Notes under the pieces: model-generated
Databases searched by the model: none
What the model was told of the DNA's origin: nothing
Seen by the model: only the letters and a program-made list of their open reading frames with translations
Translations under genes and position numbers: made by a program
Part shown: piece after piece, positions 20,135 through 30,660 of the stretch
How positions within the stretch are numbered: position 1 is the stretch's first letter
How the letters are laid out: each line of letters opens with the position of its first letter
Origin: Flavobacterium sp.
Lineage (GTDB): Bacteria > Bacteroidota > Bacteroidia > Flavobacteriales > Flavobacteriaceae
Assembly (NCBI RefSeq): GCF_025352015.1
Contig: NZ_JANXUG010000066.1
Location: 26,314 to 90,313, forward strand
Reading direction: 5' to 3'
Length of the DNA stretch: 64,000 bases

Positions 20135-20194
20135 ATAATAAAGTTGAATTATAAATGTTTAAATCGTAACTTGCTGAACCAATTCTGTTAAGTT

Positions 20195-21526
20195 ATGAAT
20201 TTTAAAATCGATATAAATTATCGAAAAATAACGCTAAAAAAATTATTGAATTGTCTTCAACTACATGAACATGAAATAATAAAGGCATTGTATGACGATT
20301 TTAAAAAACCTGCTTTTGAGGCAGTAGCTACAGAAACTAGTTACATCATTGCGGAACTTAACTATACAATAAAAAACATTCATAAATGGGCAAAACCTTC
20401 AATGGTTTTGCCTTCTTTTATAAATTTTCCTTCTACCGATTATATTTATAAAGAACCCTACGGTAAAATATTAATTATTGCACCTTGGAATTATCCGTAT
20501 CAGCTGGCGTTGTGCCCATTAATTGCGGCAGTTGCTGCCGGAAATCAAGTGGTTGTAAAACCTTCGGAATTAACGCCAAATACGTCAAGAATCATTGCCA
20601 AAATCATTAATGAAACTTTTGAAAAAAACCATGTAGATTGTGTAGAAGGCAATGCAAATGTCGCTAAAGAACTACTAGCACAACGCTGGGATTATATTTT
20701 TTTCACAGGAAGCGTAGCCGTTGGTAAACTCGTTGCGAAAGCAGCCGCAGAAAATTTAACACCAGTAACGCTCGAATTAGGTGGAAAAAATCCTTGCATC
20801 ATTGATGAAACTGCGAATTTAAAACTTGCTGCAAAAAGAATTGTTTGGGGAAAATTTCTCAACGCCGGTCAAACGTGTATTGCACCAGATTATTTATTGG
20901 TTTCAGAAAATGTAAAACATGTTTTTATTGAATTATTACAAACAGAAATTACCAATGCTTATGGTATAAATCCAGAAACCTCACCTGATTTCCCCAGAAT
21001 CATAAACGAAAAAAACTATAATAGATTACTTGAAATGCTCAAGGACGAAACCATAATTGTTGGTGGAAATGTCAATAGCACTGATTATTACATTGCGCCG
21101 ACACTACTTGATGAACCTCATTTGAATAGTTTAGTCATGGCAACTGAAATTTTTGGACCTATTCTTCCGATACTTTCCTTTAAAAATGAAGCTAATCTAG
21201 AAAATGTTATCCGCAACTATGAAAAGCCATTATCACTTTTTATTTTTTCCGAAAACAAGTCTTTTGCAAAAAAAATAATTCAGAACTATTCTTTTGGCGG
21301 CGGCTGTATCAATGATACCGTAATTCATTTTGCCAACCACCGATTACCTTTTGGAGGAGTTGGTCACAGTGGTATTGGCGCTTATCATGGTAAATTAAGT
21401 TTTGATACTTTTAGTCATCGCAAAGCCATCGTTAAAAAAGCAAATTGGCTCGACATTTCATTACGATATGCACCTTATCAGGGAAAAATGAAAAATTTGA
21501 AGCGTATTCTAAAATATCTAAACTAA
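20195..21526 (+). CDS. Aldehyde dehydrogenase, class 3-like
   Basis: Oxidises an aldehyde to its acid with NAD(P)+. The 443-aa length and C-terminus (YAPYQGKMKNLKRIL) fit the ALDH3 branch, shorter than the 480-500 aa of most ALDHs. Visible motifs: cofactor region APWNYPYQLALCP, FFTGSVAVGK, general base Glu194 in LELGGKNP, catalytic Cys228 in GQTCIAPDY, and PFGGVGHSGIG. No membrane segment is present. The likely substrates are medium- or long-chain aliphatic aldehydes, by family analogy only. It sits between the barrel-protein and sensor-kinase genes on the same strand with short gaps. Confidence 0.94.
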   Translation: MNFKIDINYRKITLKKLLNCLQLHEHEIIKALYDDFKKPAFEAVATETSYIIAELNYTIKNIHKWAKPSMVLPSFINFPSTDYIYKEPYGKILIIAPWNYPYQLALCPLIAAVAAGNQVVVKPSELTPNTSRIIAKIINETFEKNHVDCVEGNANVAKELLAQRWDYIFFTGSVAVGKLVAKAAAENLTPVTLELGGKNPCIIDETANLKLAAKRIVWGKFLNAGQTCIAPDYLLVSENVKHVFIELLQTEITNAYGINPETSPDFPRIINEKNYNRLLEMLKDETIIVGGNVNSTDYYIAPTLLDEPHLNSLVMATEIFGPILPILSFKNEANLENVIRNYEKPLSLFIFSENKSFAKKIIQNYSFGGGCINDTVIHFANHRLPFGGVGHSGIGAYHGKLSFDTFSHRKAIVKKANWLDISLRYAPYQGKMKNLKRILKYLN

Positions 21527-21575
21527 ATTTACAGATTAGTATCTCAAATAAAATAACCTAATAAACCCAATTAGT

Positions 21576-24500
21576 TTGAGCGATTTTTTTACTTTTTCTA
21601 ATACGAACAATGTAATTATTGTAGCTATTTTGTTGTTGTTGCTCTACGCAGCTTATTTTGCAACTAAAAATTCTTTTCAAAAAAAATTAAATCTTACCAA
21701 CCAATCTGAATTTGAGCCCAAAGAGCAACAATATACATTATATCTGCTTTTTTTTGGGATTTCAATTCCTATGATAGAAATAATATTGCAGATTTTTTAT
21801 GTACGCGCAAACAGTCTATTGGTAATTAATTTTTTGGTTGGAATTACGCTTATAATTCTTTTCATTCTTTGTACCAAAACCATTTTTTTTGCCAAGCATA
21901 TTAGCTCTATTTTTATGTTTTGCTACTTTGGTTATTTCGCATTTATAATTTACCATGTTTTTTTTAAGCAATTCGAATTAATCTCTTATGTTGATTTGAT
22001 AATTCTGTTTTTCTTATCTTATTTTATTTTAAAAAATATAATACATTATTGGTTATTTGTAATTACGGTTTTACTTCTATTGATTGGCTCTATTGGTTTT
22101 AAATTGATACCACAACAAGAGACCATTATTCTTATTTGCGCATTTATCTTAACGGTAACTATTCATATGGCGCGGCACATAGCAATAATAGAAACCAAAA
22201 ATAAATTTGATTTCACAAACATTATTATAAACAATGGGAATTCATTGATTATGACTGCAAACCGAAAAGGTGAAATATCATTCTGCAGCGAGTCTATTAA
22301 AGAAATTTTAGGATATACTGTTAACGAAGTTTTAGGAAATGGATTTTGGAAACTAACCGAAGATGAAGAATTTATCGGCGAAGCTTATCATAATAATTAT
22401 ATTGATGAACGATTGTATATCAGAAAACTAAAATGTAAAAATGGTGAATATAAATATATTCAGTGGAAAGACAAAAAATATTCCGAAGACATCATTATTG
22501 GCATTGGTCAAGATATTACGGGCAAAGTTACTATTGAAAATCAATATAGAAGTTTAGTCGAATCGGCAACCGATTTGATTTATGAAATAGATTTAGCATC
22601 GTTGATAACTTACGCAAACCAGTTTACAGAAAATACGCTTGGTTACGCTAGAGAAGAGTTTATAGGTGAAATTTTTTTCAATTTCATACGAGAAGATTAT
22701 GTAAATTATGTTGTTGATTTTTATAAAAAAATTCCAAAATCAAAGGAGTACAACGACTTGGTTTTTCCAATTCTGAAAAAAAATAAAGAAGTCATTTGGG
22801 TTTCTCAAAAAGTAACTTTAAAGAAAAATGATAATGGCGATATAATAGGTTTTTCCGCTATTGCTCGGGATATAACACTTATTAAAAGTCTAGAATTAGA
22901 ACATTATAACCGTAGCAAAAAAGTTAGAATACACAACCAAACCTTAAAGATATTAACTTCTCAAAGCTATTCAAACAAAGAATCTTTCAATACCATATTG
23001 AAAAATATTTTAAAAATAGCTAGTGTAAATTGTGCGATTGATAGAGTAAGTTATTGGGAATCTCTGAAAGAAGGTATTCGTTGTGAAAGTCTTTACTATT
23101 TACATAGTGATCGCTATGAAAAAAACTTTTTTTTAGATAAAGATAGTCACCCCATTTATTTTAAAAATATTCAAATGGGAACCCAAATTGTAGTTTCCAA
23201 TGTATATGATAATCCTATAACGGTAGAACTTTGTTTTGAATATTTTCCTAAAAATAATATAAAATCTATACTACATACTCCAATACTTATCAACGGAGAA
23301 ATTATCGGAATTTTATGCTTTGAAAAAACAGAAACTTCAACAGAATGGGACAATGAAGATATCAATTTTTCACGATCTATTGCAGATCTTATAGCCATAG
23401 CCATTGAATCACAATTACTATTGGAATCTGACAAAAAACTCACTTATAAAAGTGAAATTTTGACTGTAATAAATAAAAACACTCAAAAATTCTTGATGTC
23501 TAAAAATACAGATGAAATATTTCACGGCATTCTCGGCACTATCGGTAATGTTATAAGAGTTGACCGATTGTCGTTTTTTGAGAATAGTCCCGAAACAAAA
23601 TCCTTAAATCAAAGATACCGATGGTCAGCTGAAACTAAATCCTTGACAGATTTAAATCCATTAATTATGGAAGTTTCATACAATCAAATTCCAGATGTGG
23701 TAGAAAGTTTACTTCAAAATAAACCGTACTATGCAATTATTAGAAAGTTAAAAAATGAGTCTACCAAAGCGTTTTTTGAAAAGGTAAATACAAAATCAAT
23801 TTTACTTTTACCTGTTTTCGTTAAAAAAAACCTATACGGCATCATAGCATTTGTGATAACTCAATATGAACGTGAATGGACTACAGATGAAATTAGTACA
23901 CTTCAAACGTTGGCTAATAACATATCTTATTCTATAGAACGAAATCTGAACGAGTCCATTATCAAAGAAAGCGAAGAAAAATTCAGACTTTTAGCCAGCA
24001 ATATTCCAGGAACTGTGCATCTTTCTACTTATGATGACAAATGGTCAAAAATATATTTGAACGATGAAATAGAAACACTCACGGGCTATCCGAAAGAAGA
24101 TTTTCTTCAAAATAAAATATATTTTATTGATTTGGTGCATCCAGATGATATCAAAATTGTAAAAAATAAAGCGGATGATTTTTTTAAAGGAAAGCAAAAA
24201 ATTCATTTAATATATAGAATTATCAACAAAGCAGGTCATTATATATGGGTTGAAGAATTTGGAGAACCAATTTTTAAAGACAATAAAATAGAATATATTG
24301 TAGGCATTTTGATAGATATCACCCAAAGAATGGAAGCTGAGGAAGCCATAAAAGCAAAAAATTATGCTGAAGCTGCTAACAAAGCAAAATCAGAGTTTTT
24401 AGCCAATATGAGTCACGAAATTAGAACGCCTCTAAATGGTATTATTGGGTTTACAGAACTTTTAATGAATACAAATTTGGAAAATATTCAATTAAAATAC

Positions 24501-25526
24501 ATGGACACCATCAATCAATCAGCCAATTCGTTGATGGAAGTTATCAATAACATTCTTGATTTTTCAAAAATTGAATCAGGAAAATTAGAACTAAACATAG
24601 AAGAAATTAGCCTCCACGAAATTACAGTTCAAGTGATTGATTTGATAAAATATGAATCGGATTTAAAAAAATTAGAAATTAAATTAGCGATTGATACTAA
24701 AGTTCCAAAATATATTTGGGTTGACTACATTCGGTTGAAACAAGTATTGATAAATCTGTTAAGTAATGCTGTGAAATTTACCGAAAAAGGAGAGATTAAT
24801 TTAAACGTTTCTGTTTTTAAAATTATTGATACAGATAAAATTCAGTTAAAATTTTCTGTAAAAGATACTGGCATCGGTATAAACAAGAAAAACCAAGTAC
24901 GAATATTTGAAGCGTTTTCACAAGAAGATAATTCGACAACCAAAAAATATGGAGGAACAGGTTTAGGACTTAGTATTTCAAATCAATTATTAAGTTTGAT
25001 GGATAGCCAATTAAAGCTTACAAGTGGTTTAGGAAAAGGAAGCGAGTTTAGTTTTGTATTAGAAGTAGCCTATTCTGACCAACAAACATTTGAAAATAAC
25101 AGATTAGCTACTAAAATAGCCCCAGTATTATCTAACATTATTACTCAAAAAGAAAAAATAATTTACATTGTTGAGGATAATAAAATAAACATGTTATTGG
25201 CAAAAACTTTGATACTACAAATTATTCCAAATGCCGTAGTTTATGAATTTGAAAACGGAAAAGAGGTTTTAGAAAAAACACATACACTTTTGCCCGATTT
25301 AATTTTGATGGATATTCAAATGCCAATTATGAATGGCTATGACTCGACCACAGAAATTAGAAAAATACCGCACCTCGAAAAAATTCCTATAATTGCGCTT
25401 ACGGCAGGAACTATTGTTGGCGAAAAAGAAAAGTGCATCAAATTTGGCATGAATGACTACATTTCAAAACCAATAGATAAGTGTGTAATGCTAAAAATTA
25501 TAAATAAATGGATAGCAGTTAATTAA
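21576..25526 (+). CDS. Hybrid sensor histidine kinase, 7TM-PAS-PAS-GAF-GAF-PAS
   Basis: A 1316-aa membrane sensor starting at TTG (21576); the next in-frame ATG is about 65 codons in and would remove the first membrane helix, while an in-frame stop lies at 21549. About seven hydrophobic helices fill residues 10-200. Then follow, with rough limits, PAS (215-320), PAS (325-440), GAF (460-615), GAF (625-790), PAS (795-920), HisKA with His947 in [10 protein letters not shown], an HATPase with N box [11 protein letters not shown] and G boxes DTGIGI and GGTGLGLSI, and a C-terminal receiver with Asp1246 in [13 protein letters not shown]. The signal is unknown. There is no response regulator next to it. 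Expected to sit in the inner membrane. Confidence 0.93.
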   Translation: MSDFFTFSNTNNVIIVAILLLLLYAAYFATKNSFQKKLNLTNQSEFEPKEQQYTLYLLFFGISIPMIEIILQIFYVRANSLLVINFLVGITLIILFILCTKTIFFAKHISSIFMFCYFGYFAFIIYHVFFKQFELISYVDLIILFFLSYFILKNIIHYWLFVITVLLLLIGSIGFKLIPQQETIILICAFILTVTIHMARHIAIIETKNKFDFTNIIINNGNSLIMTANRKGEISFCSESIKEILGYTVNEVLGNGFWKLTEDEEFIGEAYHNNYIDERLYIRKLKCKNGEYKYIQWKDKKYSEDIIIGIGQDITGKVTIENQYRSLVESATDLIYEIDLASLITYANQFTENTLGYAREEFIGEIFFNFIREDYVNYVVDFYKKIPKSKEYNDLVFPILKKNKEVIWVSQKVTLKKNDNGDIIGFSAIARDITLIKSLELEHYNRSKKVRIHNQTLKILTSQSYSNKESFNTILKNILKIASVNCAIDRVSYWESLKEGIRCESLYYLHSDRYEKNFFLDKDSHPIYFKNIQMGTQIVVSNVYDNPITVELCFEYFPKNNIKSILHTPILINGEIIGILCFEKTETSTEWDNEDINFSRSIADLIAIAIESQLLLESDKKLTYKSEILTVINKNTQKFLMSKNTDEIFHGILGTIGNVIRVDRLSFFENSPETKSLNQRYRWSAETKSLTDLNPLIMEVSYNQIPDVVESLLQNKPYYAIIRKLKNESTKAFFEKVNTKSILLLPVFVKKNLYGIIAFVITQYEREWTTDEISTLQTLANNISYSIERNLNESIIKESEEKFRLLASNIPGTVHLSTYDDKWSKIYLNDEIETLTGYPKEDFLQNKIYFIDLVHPDDIKIVKNKADDFFKGKQKIHLIYRIINKAGHYIWVEEFGEPIFKDNKIEYIVGILIDITQRMEAEEAIKAKNYAEAANKAKSEFLANMSHEIRTPLNGIIGFTELLMNTNLENIQLKYMDTINQSANSLMEVINNILDFSKIESGKLELNIEEISLHEITVQVIDLIKYESDLKKLEIKLAIDTKVPKYIWVDYIRLKQVLINLLSNAVKFTEKGEINLNVSVFKIIDTDKIQLKFSVKDTGIGINKKNQVRIFEAFSQEDNSTTKKYGGTGLGLSISNQLLSLMDSQLKLTSGLGKGSEFSFVLEVAYSDQQTFENNRLATKIAPVLSNIITQKEKIIYIVEDNKINMLLAKTLILQIIPNAVVYEFENGKEVLEKTHTLLPDLILMDIQMPIMNGYDSTTEIRKIPHLEKIPIIALTAGTIVGEKEKCIKFGMNDYISKPIDKCVMLKIINKWIAVN

Positions 25527-25700
25527 AATTTATTACTGCTTTTAAATGTAATTCAAAAAAATAGCCACCAGAGCCAAACTTCAACTAAACAGAGCAAATC
25601 TGGCTACGAACAGAACATATCAGCAAAAAATGTATTGGTTTAAAAAAGGATAAAGCGCAGGCGCCATTTAACAAGGTTACACTTTTTTAGCGTTGATAGA

Positions 25701-27236
25701 TTAACCTAACCAGCCTTCTCGATCCAAACTTCTATATTGAATAGCTTCCGCAATATGATTAGAAACCACGATTTCTGCAGCTTCTAAATCGGCAATGGTT
25801 CTCGCAACTTTCAAGATTCGGTCAAAAGCTCTTGCGGAAAGATTCAAACGTTCCATTGCAGTTTTTAGAAGTTGCAACGATGTTTCATCCAGCGCACAAT
25901 ATTCTCTGATTTGCTTGGAACTCATTTGTGCATTGTAATGAATGGTATCAAAACCTGCAAATCGAATCGTTTGAATTTCTCTGGCAGCGGTTACTCGTTT
26001 TCTAATCTCAACGCTGCTTTCGCCTTTTCTAGTTTCTGTCAATTTATCAAAAGGAACTGGTGTTACTTCTATATGAATGTCGATGCGGTCTAATAAAGGT
26101 CCCGAAATTTTACCCAAATACCGTTGCATTTCGTGTGGTGAAGACGATTGCGGTGCATCTGGATCATTAAAATAGCCACTTGGACTTGGGTTCATACTTG
26201 CTACCAACATGAAAGAGGATGGATAGGTAATCGTAAATTTTGCTCGCGAAATAGTAACTTCTCTATCTTCCAAAGGTTGGCGCATCACTTCCAGAACTTC
26301 TCTTTTAAATTCGGGCAATTCGTCCAAAAATAAAACGCCGTTATGCGCTAACGAAATTTCGCCAGGTTGCGGATAACTTCCACCACCAACTAATGAAACC
26401 GAACTTGCGGTGTGATGCGGACTTCTAAAAGGCCGCTGGTTCATCAATCCGCTGTCTTTCACTTTTCCTGCAACGCTATGAATCTTTGTAGTCTCTAATG
26501 CTTCATGTAAGGTCATTGGCGGTAAAATACTGGGCAAACGCTTCGCAAGCATTGTCTTCCCAGAACCTGGTGGGCCAATTAAAATAATGTTATGTCCGCC
26601 AGCAGCGGCAATTTCCATGCATCTTTTAATGCTTTCTTGTCCTTTGACATCCGAAAAATCAAATTCTGGAAAATCCAGCGTTTTATAAAACTCTTCTCTA
26701 GTATCGATGAGCGTGGGTTGAATAGTGCTTTTTCCTTCAAAAAAATCAATAACTTGAGTGACGTTTTCAATTCCATATACATCTAATCCTGCAACTATTG
26801 CGGCTTCTTTAACGTTCTGAATCGGAAGAAAAAAACCTTTGAAACCTTCTTCTTTTGCTTTGATAGCAATAGACAAGGCTCCTTTTATGGGTTGCAAACC
26901 TCCATCCAATGACAATTCGCCCATTATTAAATAGTCACCAACTTCATCAGCTTTTATTTGTGCCGATGCCGCAAGAATTCCAATAGCCAAAGTCAAATCG
27001 TAAGCCGAACCTTCTTTGCGTAAATCGGCTGGAGCCATATTTATAGTGATTTTTTTCCCAGGAAGTTGGTATCCATTATTTTTTAAAGCAGCCGCAATTC
27101 GGTAACTACTTTCTTTAATGGCATTATCGGGTAAACCCACGAGATGGTAGCCAACACCCTTATCAATATTTACCTCGACGGTTATAGTAGTGGCCTCGAC
27201 TCCAAAGACTGCACTTCCAAAAACTTTTACTAACAT
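25701..27236 (-). CDS. comM: YifB/ComM family Mg chelatase-like AAA+ ATPase
   Basis: A 511-aa AAA+ ATPase. In naturally transformable bacteria ComM is a helicase that extends recombination branches during DNA uptake. Domains: an N-terminal Lon-protease-like fold (1 to about 190), then the AAA+ module with Walker A GPPGSGKTMLAKRLP, Walker B VLFLDELPEF, and the C-terminal helical Mg-chelatase part (LSARAFDRILKVARTIADLE). All motifs look intact and the length is typical. It is convergent with the kinase gene across a 174-bp gap in which I recognise nothing. A TATTTTTG box lies at 27260-27267. Whether this organism is transformable cannot be told here. Confidence 0.95.
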   Translation of the reverse strand: MLVKVFGSAVFGVEATTITVEVNIDKGVGYHLVGLPDNAIKESSYRIAAALKNNGYQLPGKKITINMAPADLRKEGSAYDLTLAIGILAASAQIKADEVGDYLIMGELSLDGGLQPIKGALSIAIKAKEEGFKGFFLPIQNVKEAAIVAGLDVYGIENVTQVIDFFEGKSTIQPTLIDTREEFYKTLDFPEFDFSDVKGQESIKRCMEIAAAGGHNIILIGPPGSGKTMLAKRLPSILPPMTLHEALETTKIHSVAGKVKDSGLMNQRPFRSPHHTASSVSLVGGGSYPQPGEISLAHNGVLFLDELPEFKREVLEVMRQPLEDREVTISRAKFTITYPSSFMLVASMNPSPSGYFNDPDAPQSSSPHEMQRYLGKISGPLLDRIDIHIEVTPVPFDKLTETRKGESSVEIRKRVTAAREIQTIRFAGFDTIHYNAQMSSKQIREYCALDETSLQLLKTAMERLNLSARAFDRILKVARTIADLEAAEIVVSNHIAEAIQYRSLDREGWLG

Positions 27237-27259
27237 TGAAAAAAATTAAAGATTTGACT

Positions 27260-27267
27260 CAAAAATA
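27260..27267 (-). promoter_or_regulatory. Putative -7 box for comM
   Basis: Reads TATTTTTG on the minus strand, a TAnnTTTG match, 24 bp before the comM start. A TTG lies 25 bp further upstream, longer than the usual spacing. Confidence 0.4.
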
Positions 27268-27445
27268 AGTATTATTCTATAATAGTAACTTACAACTTTA
27301 TAGAAATAGTAAGATTTTAATTAAATTGGATATTAATTTCTGCAAGACATGATAACAATTTAACCGTATCGCTAATTCTTTCGATTTTTAGAAAGCGTAA
27401 TAGATAAAATATTTCCATAAATTTACAATTATAAAAAGGTACATT

Positions 27446-28321
27446 ATGAAAAAAATACATCCAGAAGATTTTAGAATTGTTAATGCTATAACGTTATCAA
27501 AAATCCCAACTGCGAGCACCATTGAAGCCGATGATGATGAAAAAAAAGAAGAATTACTAAAAATTCAGCAAAAGTTAAGCAAACGTCAAGACAAGATGTA
27601 TGCTCACAACCGACATGCGGTTTTGATTTGTTTGCAAGGCATGGATACTAGTGGAAAGGATGGCATCATTAGGGAAGTTTTTAAAGAATTTAATACGCGA
27701 GGTGTGGTAGTTCATAGTTTTAAAACTCCTAATTCATCAGAGCTGGAACACGATTATTTGTGGCGTCATTACATCGCTTTGCCCGAAAAAGGAAAGTTTG
27801 GAGTTTTCAACAGAACTTATTACGAAAATGTATTGGTAACTAGGGTACATCCAGAATATCTTTTGTTTGAGAATTTGCCTGGTATAGAAAAAGTAGAGGA
27901 TATTACGCCAAAATTTTGGACAGACCGCATGGAACAAATTAATAACTTCGAAAAACATCTATCCCAAAACGGGACGCTTGTATTGAAATTTTACCTTCAT
28001 ATTAGTAAAGAGGAACAACGCAAACGATTGTTAAAACGATTGGAAAATCCTGATGATAATTGGAAATTTTCTACAGGTGATTTGAAAGAACGAGAACACT
28101 GGGAGGAATATATTCACTATTATGAAGAGGCTATTAATAACACTTCAAAAGAACATGCGCCTTGGTTTGTGATTCCTGCTGATGATAAACAAATGGCACG
28201 ATGTATTGTTGCCAAAATTATTTGGGAAGAAATGCAAAAACTTACAGATATTGCCCAGCCTGAACTAGACCCAAAAGTAAAAGATAATATTGATGTGTAT
28301 AAAGAGGAATTGAGTAAATAA
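27446..28321 (+). CDS. Polyphosphate kinase 2 family phosphotransferase
   Basis: Uses polyphosphate to phosphorylate nucleotides (AMP or ADP), linking phosphate stores to nucleotide pools. The 291-aa product has the PPK2 Walker A-type loop GMDTSGKDG, the lid-like stretch LWRHYIALPEKGKFGVFNR with TYYENVLVTRVHPE, and FYLHISKEEQRKRL. The single domain and the FNRTYYE motif suggest the class III branch, but the nucleotide preference cannot be read reliably. Cytoplasmic. It stands alone, divergent from comM (209-bp gap), and ends at a bidirectional terminator shared with the T9SS protein gene. Confidence 0.93.
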   Translation: MKKIHPEDFRIVNAITLSKIPTASTIEADDDEKKEELLKIQQKLSKRQDKMYAHNRHAVLICLQGMDTSGKDGIIREVFKEFNTRGVVVHSFKTPNSSELEHDYLWRHYIALPEKGKFGVFNRTYYENVLVTRVHPEYLLFENLPGIEKVEDITPKFWTDRMEQINNFEKHLSQNGTLVLKFYLHISKEEQRKRLLKRLENPDDNWKFSTGDLKEREHWEEYIHYYEEAINNTSKEHAPWFVIPADDKQMARCIVAKIIWEEMQKLTDIAQPELDPKVKDNIDVYKEELSK

Positions 28322-28327
28322 AAAAAA

Positions 28328-28356
28328 GCGTTCATATTACCGAACGCATTTTTTTT
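28328..28356. terminator. Bidirectional terminator
   Basis: GCGTTC pairs with GAACGC across an 8-base loop, with A7 before and T8 after, so it can act for both PPK2 (plus) and the T9SS gene (minus). Confidence 0.85.
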
Positions 28357-28371
28357 ATAAGAAGTTAAACA

Positions 28372-30585
28372 TTATTCTTTTATCACTTTTATACATTGTA
28401 TAATGTCATCAGCGGAAACTTTTAAAATATAAGTTCCTTTAACAAGGTTTGAAAGGTCTATTTGTTTTTGGTCAGCATTTACAGCTTTAAATGTTACTTG
28501 TTGACCCAATAAATTGTAAACCGCAACATTAGAAATTGTTTTGTCATAACTAATTGATATTATATCTTTTACGGGGTTAGGTGATACGCTGAATTTTGAA
28601 GAATTGAAACTAGTGTTTCCTAAACCAAGTGTAATAGAAATATCATCTACAAAAAGAAAAAACTGGTTAGCAATAGAATATGCATTAAAACCAAAATAAT
28701 AATCGCCCGAAGTTGCTGGAATAAAGTTTACTGTATTTTGTGTTTGCGTATTTCCTGTAATATTTGGATGATCTGCTAATATGGTTGTCATTGCTGCCGC
28801 ATTGGCTGCAGTACCATAGCTTACTTTTAAATTTTCTCTAAAGGTTAAACTATTATTGCCATATTTATAAGAAATAGTATAATTAATTCCCGCACTAAGT
28901 GTTACGGCATTTGTATAAAACCATGTATTGGCTGCGTTGGTTTGAGAATAATTATATTGTAGCGTTTTAGAATTAAAACCTGTACTAGCACTAGGATTAT
29001 TTACTGTTATCCAATTATTGCCAGTTCCAACGTTTTGAACTGTGGTGCAAATTGGCATTTGAGGAACAAGAGCGGATTCGAAATCTTGTGTATAAGGCAC
29101 TGTAGAAACAGTACAAAGTGTGTTGAAATTACTAGATAAACTCCATTCGCTCGAATTGGTTATACTACAAACCGCTCTTACCCAAAAATAATAGGTTGTT
29201 GATGAGTTTAAACCAGTAAGAATTACAGTTGTGTTGCCAGAAACCACAGATCCCGTAGGAGTTGTAGCTGCAGATGGAACAACATTAGAAGTTGAAACAT
29301 AATATTGATAACCGTTTGCAGGTGCTGAAATTGATGCAGTCCATGAAATAGTTGCTCCTGTCAAAGTAATATTTGAGACACTTAAATTGGTTGGTTCAAC
29401 ACAACTTGGTAAAACTTCCCAAACGACATCATCTATCAAAATGCTAGTTTCAGGTGTCCCCGAATGTCTAAACGCCAATACTTGACTACTTCCAGGTGCA
29501 GTTCCTGGTAATAAAGTGAAAGCATCATAGGTAGAATTAGAACTAGTGGTAAACGATTGCATGTTTACAAACGAAGACGCTTCGGCAGGATTAGGTAGAT
29601 AACCTACTTCAAAAACACCACCAGCTGTCAAGTTTCCTTTAGCTTTAAAACGTAATCTGTGAGTACCATCTCCAGCATTAGAAACAGGTCTAATAGCAAC
29701 AATTGCCTTTCCTCTAATAACAGAGGTAGTAGTATTGGTACCGAATAAATAAATTAAATTTGGAGCTGATGTCGCAGATGCATCTGCTTGTATTCGAGTT
29801 GCTCCACCATTACCAACTCTTTTCCAACAATCTGGAAATGTTAATGCGGCATCAAAGTTTTCAGTAAAATCGGTTACAGGGGTGCACATGGTTGAAAAAT
29901 CTCGTAAAGAACTCCAACATGATTTACTTGTGCTACTGCAGGCAGAACGCACCCAAACTTTATAGCTTGTATTTATAGACAAACCATTAATAGTAACTGT
30001 TGTTATTCCAGCTCCAACAGAACCTGTTGGGGTTGTAGTATTATTTGGAGCAATGCTTGAACTAATATAATATTCATAACCATTTGCTGGATTGCTGTTG
30101 GATGCAGTCCAAGATATGTTTACAGAATTTGTGGTAAGGTTTGAAAACATTAAATCAGTAGGAGGATTACAACTTACTGCATTGTTACAAATTACTCCTC
30201 TAATTCTGTTAATTTGATCTTCGCCACAGAGACCATCATTTAAGTTAGTATAAAATTTAACATCTCCTGAAAAGGTTGCATACCAAGTTACACTACCAAT
30301 TCCGTATGCTAAAACAAAATTACTTTCAGTAGTGTTTAAGGTACTAATAGTTATGAGGTCTGAAGTAGTAGAACTTGTAAAAGTATAGGTTATTCCAGCT
30401 GTGACAGTGACTGTTGAGTATTCTCCCGCATAACCATCGGTTACAATTTGATTTATTGTAGTTCCGTCACAAGTTGCAGGTGTATAAGAAACATTGAATG
30501 GATATTGAGTAGTAGAGGTAATACATTGTGCTGAAATATAAGAACCGATTACTAATAGCAAAATGGTAAGCATAATTTTTTTCAT
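28372..30585 (-). CDS. T9SS-exported protein with two fibronectin type III domains
   Basis: A 737-aa surface or secreted protein. A signal peptide (1-20, ends YISAQ) is followed by a GEVAL-type beta domain, an FN3 domain (PPTDLMFSNLTTNSVNISW), a jelly-roll (choice-of-anchor-like) domain beginning TENFDAALTFPDCWKR, a second FN3 (EPTNLSVSNITLTGATISW), a second jelly-roll domain, and a type A T9SS sorting domain (FSVSPNPVKDIISISY to the end, closing KGTYILKVSADD). The sorting domain is removed during export through the type IX system. The two FN3/jelly-roll pairs look like an internal duplication. No enzyme motif is visible; an adhesion role is likely. A terminator at 30620 separates it from its upstream neighbours. 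Confidence 0.9.
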   Translation of the reverse strand: MKKIMLTILLLVIGSYISAQCITSTTQYPFNVSYTPATCDGTTINQIVTDGYAGEYSTVTVTAGITYTFTSSTTSDLITISTLNTTESNFVLAYGIGSVTWYATFSGDVKFYTNLNDGLCGEDQINRIRGVICNNAVSCNPPTDLMFSNLTTNSVNISWTASNSNPANGYEYYISSSIAPNNTTTPTGSVGAGITTVTINGLSINTSYKVWVRSACSSTSKSCWSSLRDFSTMCTPVTDFTENFDAALTFPDCWKRVGNGGATRIQADASATSAPNLIYLFGTNTTTSVIRGKAIVAIRPVSNAGDGTHRLRFKAKGNLTAGGVFEVGYLPNPAEASSFVNMQSFTTSSNSTYDAFTLLPGTAPGSSQVLAFRHSGTPETSILIDDVVWEVLPSCVEPTNLSVSNITLTGATISWTASISAPANGYQYYVSTSNVVPSAATTPTGSVVSGNTTVILTGLNSSTTYYFWVRAVCSITNSSEWSLSSNFNTLCTVSTVPYTQDFESALVPQMPICTTVQNVGTGNNWITVNNPSASTGFNSKTLQYNYSQTNAANTWFYTNAVTLSAGINYTISYKYGNNSLTFRENLKVSYGTAANAAAMTTILADHPNITGNTQTQNTVNFIPATSGDYYFGFNAYSIANQFFLFVDDISITLGLGNTSFNSSKFSVSPNPVKDIISISYDKTISNVAVYNLLGQQVTFKAVNADQKQIDLSNLVKGTYILKVSADDIIQCIKVIKE

Positions 30586-30619
30586 AATATTTAATTTGTG
30601 TTTATGAGTATTTGTATAG

Positions 30620-30643
30620 AAAAAAAGTCCCGTTTTGGGACTT
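30620..30643 (-). terminator. Terminator after the 337-aa T9SS gene
   Basis: Perfect stem AAGTCCC/GGGACTT with a 5-base loop and a T run on the minus strand, 18 bp past the stop at 30661. Confidence 0.85.
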
Positions 30644-30660
30644 ATGAATATTTTTTTAAA

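Noticed and set aside
25527..25700. 174-bp gap between the hybrid kinase and comM as a possible small RNA
   Set aside because: It has a few GC words and a loose inverted pair (AGCCACCAGA, TCTGGCTA) but no T-tailed hairpin or promoter match; too little to call.
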